From contig JAHRVZ010000067.1 in NCBI GenBank assembly GCA_019090405.1, positions 1 through 12,514 on the forward strand: DNA of 12,514 bases, given 5' to 3'. Made by a program: the position numbers and the translations under genes. Below, in pieces: positions 8,425 through 12,514 of the stretch. How positions within the stretch are numbered: the stretch's first letter is position 1; each line of letters begins with the position of its first letter. This DNA comes from Paracoccaceae bacterium. GTDB lineage: Bacteria > Pseudomonadota > Alphaproteobacteria > Rhodobacterales > Rhodobacteraceae. The notes beneath the pieces were generated by a model. That model searched no databases, had not been told where the DNA came from, and saw nothing but the letters and a program-made list of their open reading frames with translations.

Positions 8425-9447
8425 TTATGCGACTGCGTTTAACGCGCTGCCGACATGATTGGAGTTATCCGCCAGATCCTTTGGCGGTGAGAAAAGATAA
8501 TCGAATTTCGGAAAGTAGGTCTGGCGAAACAGCTCGTTTGATTCTGCATTTGCAGAGAGGATTTCCGCGCGTTGTTTTTTCGAAAATTCGACTTTAGAGC
8601 CTTGGCCAAACACTTTTGAAAGTCGAAGCCGTTTGCCCGGCGGCAAAAGTTTTGTGAGTTTCTGCCTGTGAAGCCAGGCGAGTACCTTGACTGCGCGGGT
8701 GCCGATTGCAACGTTTTCCCGTTTTGGCATTTGTAGCCCATCTGTATTGATCCCTGCAAAGTTGCAAAAATCAGCAACACTGTTGTTATCTACCAGGTGT
8801 GCCTTATCAAAAAGCCGCAAATTCAGGTTATCCGCACCAACGTTTTCCTGCCATTTGTTGGCAAATTTACAGTAGTCCTGAAGCACATTTTCTTTGCCGT
8901 AAGCTTCAAGGGACATTTGCTTGCCATTATTGATGGCCTGGACGAATTGGCTTTCCAGATACCTGTCTTGCCGCCTGAAATAGGCAACATAGCGGACGTT
9001 GCTAAATCGTGATTTTAGCCAGCTGTCCAACGTTCCAATTTGCCAGGGAGACTGAAACATGACTTTCAAAGTTTCGCTTGAGATTATGTAGGTAAAATCT
9101 GGATTGTTCTTTAGCTGCACATCAAGCTTTTGCTCAAAGGTTGCAATATGTTCCCTAACTTCGGACAATGTCCGTACACCATATTTACGCAGCAATTTCA
9201 AGGCTCTGTCAGGATTTAGAAACTCTGATGCTGGAGCAAGGCAAAAAAGCACGTGATCAATTCGGTCAAACAGCGTTAGAAAATCCCGACACTCAAAGCC
9301 TCGTTCCAGCAGCATATCGCGGTTAATGCCCAGAAATTTCTGAATAGAAGTTGTCCCTGTTTTATGCCACCCGATATGCACGATCGCATTGGGTCGCGGC
9401 GCCTGAGTGGCACGCGCTTCTGGACCGGATTGAATGGCCTCAGACAT
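8425..9447 (-). CDS. Sulfotransferase-like P-loop protein (second of the pair)
   Basis: A 340-residue protein with both PAPS-binding signatures of the sulfotransferase superfamily. The 5'-phosphosulfate loop HIGWHKTGTTSIQ ends at residue 36. The 3'-phosphate segment VRYVAYFRRQDRYLES has Arg158 and Ser166 eight residues apart, the spacing known from cytosolic sulfotransferases. No signal peptide or membrane segment is visible, so the protein is probably cytoplasmic. Substrate unknown: related bacterial proteins act on surface polysaccharides, lipids or small molecules, and many are uncharacterised. I chose the ATG at 9445-9447 because CGGAG lies eight bases upstream and the start overlaps the preceding stop by 8 bases, suggesting translational coupling. 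A GTG at 9519 would give 24 more residues but lies 80 bases inside the other gene. G+C is lower than in the suc genes (43% in sampled lines). The function could be lost or altered; only the fold is confident. Confidence 0.8.
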   Translation of the reverse strand: MSEAIQSGPEARATQAPRPNAIVHIGWHKTGTTSIQKFLGINRDMLLERGFECRDFLTLFDRIDHVLFCLAPASEFLNPDRALKLLRKYGVRTLSEVREHIATFEQKLDVQLKNNPDFTYIISSETLKVMFQSPWQIGTLDSWLKSRFSNVRYVAYFRRQDRYLESQFVQAINNGKQMSLEAYGKENVLQDYCKFANKWQENVGADNLNLRLFDKAHLVDNNSVADFCNFAGINTDGLQMPKRENVAIGTRAVKVLAWLHRQKLTKLLPPGKRLRLSKVFGQGSKVEFSKKQRAEILSANAESNELFRQTYFPKFDYLFSPPKDLADNSNHVGSALNAVA

Positions 9448-10393
9448 TAGGGTTGCTCCGCATGAAGATGAAATCTTTGCCCTCAAAGAACGTTTTTTTG
9501 ATCCATGAGATATCTTCACGGTTTTTATCCCAGACCAATCGCTGCTGTTCAGCAGTTAATTTCACAGTTGATTCCATACCTTTCAAAGAGCCTTGCACCA
9601 AGAATCTTAAGTATTTTACCAATCGTTTCCAGATTGTTACGTTTGTAGTCCGACTGTCCGCGCCATTTTGAATGGCATGGTTTTCCTCTTTTGAATGCGA
9701 GATGTTGGATCGTTGAACCGATTTGAGTCCGTGATTGTCGATACTCAACGCATCTGAAAAATCATCAATGAGACCTTCTTCTGACTTCCACTTCTCTTCA
9801 AAAACACGCAGATCAAATAGATCCAGATCAATTGATTTCTGCCACCTCTCGAGCAGTGGGCGATACCCTGCATAGGGTGCCCGCATAACAAAATCTGCTA
9901 TGCTTTCCGGGTTCTTCTTGTATGCAATTGACCCGATATACCGGCTTACGAGCCAATGCTCAGGGTCACGCAGAAACATCACATATCGGACGTTCGAAAA
10001 CACTGACTTTAGCCAGCCGTCAAACACCTGGATTTGTTTCTCAGAAGTAAGCATCCCACCAAGATGTTCAGAAGAGATTAGGAATGTCCCGTTTTTGTTT
10101 TCCTTTGCTGCACTTTCAACAACCTCCTGGACATGGCGCGACAAGGCCAGCTGATCGTCAAAATTCTGAATCCCCAAATTTTTACGTGTTCTTTCGAAGG
10201 GGAGAAGTTTCTGAAGGTGTGTGTAAACCACAGCTATAAGTTCGCGTTGATTGGTTGGATGCGCCCAACCCTTCCCATCAAAGCGGTCGTACTGAATACC
10301 TTGCTTCAACAAATCCGTGCGATTGACCATAAGCCATCTTTGTATGGTCGACGTGCCGGTTTTACTGAGGCCAAGATGCACAACCGCTTTCAT
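9440..10393 (-). CDS. Sulfotransferase-like P-loop protein (first of the pair)
   Basis: A 317-residue protein clearly related to its downstream neighbour. It has the 5'-phosphosulfate loop VHLGLSKTGTSTIQ (about 5-18), the shared ISSE stretch at 107-109, then GWLKSVFSNVRYV and the 3'-phosphate segment LRDPEHWLVS (Arg142 and Ser150, eight apart). No signal peptide or membrane helix is apparent. The likely role is transfer of sulfate from PAPS to an unknown acceptor. I chose the ATG at 10391-10393 because it forms an ATGA overlap with a 34-codon reading frame that follows sucC. A GTG four codons upstream (10403-10405) is the alternative, and neither has a strong ribosome site of its own, which fits coupled translation. 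Sampled lines are 38-48% G+C against roughly 50-60% in the suc genes, hinting at acquisition. Substrate and physiological role cannot be told from sequence. Confidence 0.8.
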   Translation of the reverse strand: MKAVVHLGLSKTGTSTIQRWLMVNRTDLLKQGIQYDRFDGKGWAHPTNQRELIAVVYTHLQKLLPFERTRKNLGIQNFDDQLALSRHVQEVVESAAKENKNGTFLISSEHLGGMLTSEKQIQVFDGWLKSVFSNVRYVMFLRDPEHWLVSRYIGSIAYKKNPESIADFVMRAPYAGYRPLLERWQKSIDLDLFDLRVFEEKWKSEEGLIDDFSDALSIDNHGLKSVQRSNISHSKEENHAIQNGADSRTTNVTIWKRLVKYLRFLVQGSLKGMESTVKLTAEQQRLVWDKNREDISWIKKTFFEGKDFIFMRSNPNV

Positions 10394-10494
10394 GGTGTCG
10401 ACCACTCAATCAATGGGCAAGACTGCAGGCGGGAACCAAACGGGTTGGAATACCATTGCAATTGCTCAAAGTTCAGGTTGGTCGCCAAGCGCAT
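10390..10494 (-). CDS. Possible small protein of 34 residues between sucC and the sulfotransferase pair
   Basis: Reading frame beginning MRLATNLNFEQLQWYSNPF and ending IEWSTP. Its ATG (10492-10494) lies 2 bases after the sucC stop, with AAGG seven bases upstream inside the last sucC codons. Its stop TGA overlaps the ATG of the next gene as ATGA, the usual form of translational coupling. So its start, ribosome site and end all fit the operon and it fills the otherwise empty 100-base gap. The peptide is rich in aromatic and polar residues, with no membrane segment, one Cys and two Trp. I do not recognise it. It could be a true small protein, a coupling leader that brings ribosomes to the sulfotransferase gene, or a remnant of an older gene left by insertion. 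A 34-codon frame can also occur by chance, so confidence is moderate. Confidence 0.45.
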   Translation of the reverse strand: MRLATNLNFEQLQWYSNPFGSRLQSCPLIEWSTP

Positions 10495-10496
10495 GT

Positions 10497-11690
10497 CTAG
10501 CCCTTAACCGCTTGTACAATCTTTTCGGCGCCATCTTTCAGGTTATCCGCAGCAATCACGTCAACGTCGGAATTGTTGATAATTGCCTTGCCCTGTTCGA
10601 CATTGGTGCCTTCAAGACGCACAACCAATGGCACCTTCAGGCCAACTTCTTTTACGGCTGACACAACACCCTCGGCAATGACATCGCAGCGCATGATGCC
10701 GCCAAAGATGTTGACCAGAATGCCTTTGACTTGAGGGTCCGAGGTGATGATCTTGAACGCCTCGGTAACCTTTTCCTTGGTCGCGCCACCGCCCACATCC
10801 AGAAAGTTGGCGGGTTCCGAGCCATAAAGTTTGATGATGTCCATCGTAGCCATCGCCAGACCCGCACCGTTAACCATGCACCCAATTTCACCATCCAGCG
10901 CGATATAGTTCAGGTCGTATTTGCTGGCTTCCAGCTCTTTGGGGTCTTCTTCGGTGTCGTCGCGCAGTTCGGCCACATCGGGGTGGCGATACAGCGCGTT
11001 ATCATCAAAGCTGACTTTGGCATCCAATACTTTCAGATCGCCCGCATCCGTGACAATCAGCGGGTTGATTTCAAGCATTTCCATGTTCTTTTCAAGAAAT
11101 GCCTCATACAGCAGCCCCATCAAGCCAACACATTGCTTGACCTGCTTACCGGACAATCCCAGTGCAAAGGCAATGCGGCGACCGTGGAACGCCTGATAGC
11201 CGGTTGCCGGATCAACTGTGAAAGACAGTATCTTTTCCGGAGTGTCAGCGGCCACTTGTTCGATGTCCATTCCACCTTCGGTCGAGCAGACAAAGCTGAC
11301 GCGACTGGAAACGCGATCAACCAGCAGGGCCAGATACAGTTCGGATTCGATACCGGCACCGTCTTCGATATAGATGCGGTTGACTTGTTTTCCGACAGGG
11401 CCGGTCTGGTGTGTCACCAGCGTGCGGCCCAGCATTTTACGTGCTTCTGCTGCGGCTTCTTCCACCGATTTGGTCAGTCGCACTCCGCCCTGTTCGCCAG
11501 CGTCGGATTCTTTGAATGTGCCTTTGCCGCGCCCGCCCGCGTGGATTTGTGCTTTGACGACCCATAGTGGTCCGTCAAGTTCCCCTGCCGCTGTTTTGGC
11601 GTCTTCTGCGCGCAAAACGACGCGGCCGTCTGAAACCGGAGCCCCAAAACTGCGCAATAGGGCTTTGGCCTGATACTCGTGGATGTTCAT
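10497..11690 (-). CDS. sucC: Succinyl-CoA synthetase, beta subunit
   Basis: Nucleotide-binding partner of SucD. At 397 residues it is slightly longer than the E. coli protein (388). The N-terminal ATP-grasp domain starts MNIHEYQAKALLRSFGAPV and carries the lysine-rich WVVKAQIHAGGRGKGTF and the metal-binding region NPLIVTDAGDLKVLDAKVSFDDNA. The C-terminal CoA-ligase-like domain has FLDVGGGATKEKV, NIFGGIMRCDVIAEG and the LEGTNVEQGK loop. Preference for ATP or GTP cannot be read safely from sequence. It is first in the suc transcription unit after a 360-base regulatory gap. GGGA lies about eight bases before the ATG. The expected partner sucD does not follow directly: a possible small gene and two sulfotransferase-like genes lie between. 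Confidence 0.97.
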   Translation of the reverse strand: MNIHEYQAKALLRSFGAPVSDGRVVLRAEDAKTAAGELDGPLWVVKAQIHAGGRGKGTFKESDAGEQGGVRLTKSVEEAAAEARKMLGRTLVTHQTGPVGKQVNRIYIEDGAGIESELYLALLVDRVSSRVSFVCSTEGGMDIEQVAADTPEKILSFTVDPATGYQAFHGRRIAFALGLSGKQVKQCVGLMGLLYEAFLEKNMEMLEINPLIVTDAGDLKVLDAKVSFDDNALYRHPDVAELRDDTEEDPKELEASKYDLNYIALDGEIGCMVNGAGLAMATMDIIKLYGSEPANFLDVGGGATKEKVTEAFKIITSDPQVKGILVNIFGGIMRCDVIAEGVVSAVKEVGLKVPLVVRLEGTNVEQGKAIINNSDVDVIAADNLKDGAEKIVQAVKG

Positions 11691-11723
11691 GAATGCTGTC
11701 CCGTCTAATCTACGATTGCCGTT

Positions 11724-11753
11724 GGTATAGAGATGTTATTGATACAAGGTTAA
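11724..11753 (-). promoter_or_regulatory. Candidate sigma-70-type promoter of sucC
   Basis: On the - strand, TTAACC (11753-11748) and TATACC (11729-11724) are separated by 18 bases. Each matches its consensus hexamer at four of six positions. A start point near 11717 would give a leader of about 27 bases. This is the best pair I see between the upstream repeats and the sucC start, but it is weak and would fit a promoter that needs an activator. Confidence 0.35.
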
Positions 11754-11766
11754 GCGATTTTTGACC

Positions 11767-11786
11767 TATGCAAAGGGTTTTGCAAT
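11767..11786. promoter_or_regulatory. ScfR/PccR-like binding site upstream of sucC
   Basis: TATGCAAA-GGGT-TTTGCAAT matches 14 of 16 specified positions of TTTGCAAA-N4-TTTGCAAA, the motif I recall as required for binding of Rhodobacter sphaeroides PccR, a short-chain fatty acyl-CoA regulator related to RamB. The inner TGCAAA/TTTGCA arms are a perfect inverted repeat. It lies about 14 bases upstream of the candidate -35 hexamer, a position suited to activation. Assignment to a regulator is inference. Confidence 0.45.
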
Positions 11787-11796
11787 AAAAAACGAC

Positions 11797-11832
11797 ATTT
11801 GTGATCACACGAAAAAATGTGTGATCACAAAT
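11797..11832. promoter_or_regulatory. Perfect 14-bp inverted repeat with twin TGTGATCACA palindromes, probable operator
   Basis: ATTTGTGATCACAC (11797-11810) and GTGTGATCACAAAT (11819-11832) are exact reverse complements around an 8-base A-rich spacer. Each arm contains the 10-base palindrome TGTGATCACA (11800-11809 and 11820-11829), with centres exactly 20 bases apart, about two helical turns, so two dimers could bind on one DNA face. It sits 107-142 bases before the sucC start. The GT...AC core resembles many GntR-family sites, but the regulator is unknown. Alternatively it is an RNA hairpin: on the - strand a T6 run follows the stem after four bases, so a weak terminator or attenuator is possible. 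Confidence 0.6.
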
Positions 11833-11932
11833 GATGAGGTGAAGTAGGAAAAGCCGATTCGTTCAGCGTGAGTGGTGTTGATTTAGGCAGCAGGGACAAT
11901 CTGGAGATCTGGTTAGGGCGCTTTGGGGTTGG

Positions 11933-11958
11933 CTGTTTGCCCCGGTTGTTTGCCCCGG
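11933..11958. repeat. Two tandem 13-base direct repeats in the mdh-sucC gap
   Basis: CTGTTTGCCCCGG (11933-11945) is followed at once by TTGTTTGCCCCGG (11946-11958), differing at one base. It may be a replication-slippage duplication or a pair of protein sites. The rest of 11833-11996, about 160 bases between the twin palindrome and the mdh terminator, shows nothing else I can support. Confidence 0.5.
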
Positions 11959-11997
11959 CTGTATGTAATGACCTGATCCAGAGATTTCATCGGCCAC

Positions 11998-12026
11998 AAA
12001 AAAGGCCAGCTGAATTCAACTGGCCT
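11998..12026 (-). terminator. Intrinsic terminator of mdh
   Basis: AGGCCAG (12003-12009) and CTGGCCT (12020-12026) form a 7-bp stem with a 10-base loop. In the - strand transcript the stem is followed directly by six T residues (A-run 11998-12003 on the + strand). It starts about 25 bases after the mdh stop codon. This is a canonical Rho-independent terminator and suggests that mdh and sucC are mostly separate transcription units. Confidence 0.88.
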
Positions 12027-12051
12027 CTTTTCGCAGAATAATATGTTCGGC

Positions 12052-12514
12052 TTATGCCAGCGAAGGATCAATCCCTTTGCAGGCGTCAACCAGACCGTTC
12101 ACCGCTGCAACCGAGCTGTCAAACATTGCCTGTTCGTCCGACGACATCTGGATGTCGATGACTTTTTCAATGCCACCGGCACCGATAACAGTGGGAACGC
12201 CGACATACATACCGTTCAGGCCCAATGCACCGTCAACATATGCTGCACAAGGCAATACGCGTTTCTGGTCTTTGAGGAACGCTTCGGCCATTTCAATGGC
12301 ACTGGTTGCGGGTGCATAAAACGCCGAACCGGTTTTCAGCAGGCCAACGATTTCTGCTCCGCCATCGCGGGTGCGCTGAATGATAGCGTCCAGTTTGTCC
12401 TGCGTCGTCCAGCCCATTTTGATCAGATCAGGCAGCGGAATACCGGCGACTGTCGAATAGCGCGCCAACGGCACCATTGTATCGCCGTGACCGCCCAGAA
12501 CAAAGGCGGTGACA
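12052..12514 (-). CDS. mdh: Malate dehydrogenase, C-terminal half (5' end outside the window)
   Basis: NAD-dependent oxidation of malate to oxaloacetate in the TCA cycle. About 154 codons are visible and the frame stays open to the right edge. The ATG at 12477 is internal, because the bases before it encode VTAFVLGGHGDT, which holds the catalytic His of the LDH-like malate dehydrogenase family. The sequence continues MVPLARYSTVAGIPLPDLI, then SAFYAPATSAIEMAEAFL and a C-terminal PTVIGAGGIEKVIDI region, all as in the 320-residue bacterial enzyme. The stop TAA is followed by a strong intrinsic terminator. It is the most upstream gene of the TCA block on this strand, but the terminator and the roughly 360-base gap suggest it is transcribed separately from sucC. 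Confidence 0.95.
   Translation of the reverse strand, partial: VTAFVLGGHGDTMVPLARYSTVAGIPLPDLIKMGWTTQDKLDAIIQRTRDGGAEIVGLLKTGSAFYAPATSAIEMAEAFLKDQKRVLPCAAYVDGALGLNGMYVGVPTVIGAGGIEKVIDIQMSSDEQAMFDSSVAAVNGLVDACKGIDPSLA

Noticed and set aside
8425..10496. Mobile element as carrier of the sulfotransferase genes
   Set aside because: No transposase, integrase, terminal inverted repeats or target duplications are visible at either edge, so only a compositional hint of transfer remains.
10731..11567. 278-codon open frame on the + strand inside sucC
   Set aside because: Antisense shadow of a well-conserved gene, with no motif and no independent ribosome site noted.
11761..11789. Possible + strand promoter TTGACC-17-AATAAA
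   Set aside because: No gene or RNA is evident downstream on that strand, and the bases are better explained by the TTTGCAAA-type site.
11797..11832. CRP/FNR-type site
   Set aside because: Those need TGTGA-N6-TCACA or TTGAT-N4-ATCAA; here TGTGA and TCACA overlap as one 10-base palindrome with no spacer.
11913..11990. 25-codon reading frame on the - strand after the mdh terminator (starts MKSLDQVITYSRG)
   Set aside because: No ribosome site, it begins directly after the terminator T-run, and part of it is the 13-base tandem repeat. Conservation in relatives would reopen it.

Overview
The window looks like chromosomal DNA of a marine alphaproteobacterium of the Rhodobacteraceae (Roseobacter group). 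The evidence is the order of TCA-cycle genes (mdh, sucC, sucD, sucA, sucB, lpdA on one strand), the E1o N-terminus typical of that group, an E2o with two lipoyl domains, and an ftsX-plsC pair at the other end. This placement rests on recognised protein sequence and gene order, not on a marker gene or a database search.

Layout. Bases 1-1498 (+ strand) hold the C-terminal part of ftsX, with the first bases of an acyltransferase gene (plsC family) overlapping its stop codon. A short inverted repeat at 1509-1531 separates this pair from the convergent TCA block. On the - strand, in order of transcription, come the C-terminal half of mdh (running off the right end) with a clear intrinsic terminator; a roughly 360-base intergenic region; sucC; a possible 34-codon small gene; two sulfotransferase-like genes; sucD; an intercistronic hairpin; sucA; sucB; and lpdA.

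How the genes work together. SucA, SucB and LpdA are E1o, E2o and E3 of the 2-oxoglutarate dehydrogenase complex, which makes succinyl-CoA. SucC and SucD form succinyl-CoA synthetase, which turns it into succinate with formation of a nucleoside triphosphate. Malate dehydrogenase closes the cycle. The two sulfotransferase-like genes have no evident part in this. They are paralogues of each other, are lower in G+C than their neighbours, and sit inside the sucC-sucD pair, so they look like an accessory insertion carried along by the TCA operon.

Most worth a second look: (i) the sulfotransferase-like insertion and the unannotated 34-codon reading frame that begins 2 bases after the sucC stop and ends in an ATGA overlap with the next gene; (ii) the sucC upstream region, which has a perfect 14-base inverted repeat made of two copies of the palindrome TGTGATCACA set 20 bases apart; (iii) next to it, a site resembling the PccR/ScfR motif TTTGCAAA-N4-TTTGCAAA, which would link succinyl-CoA synthetase to propionyl-CoA/short-chain acyl-CoA control. 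I see no CRISPR array, tRNA, rRNA, transposase or integrase.
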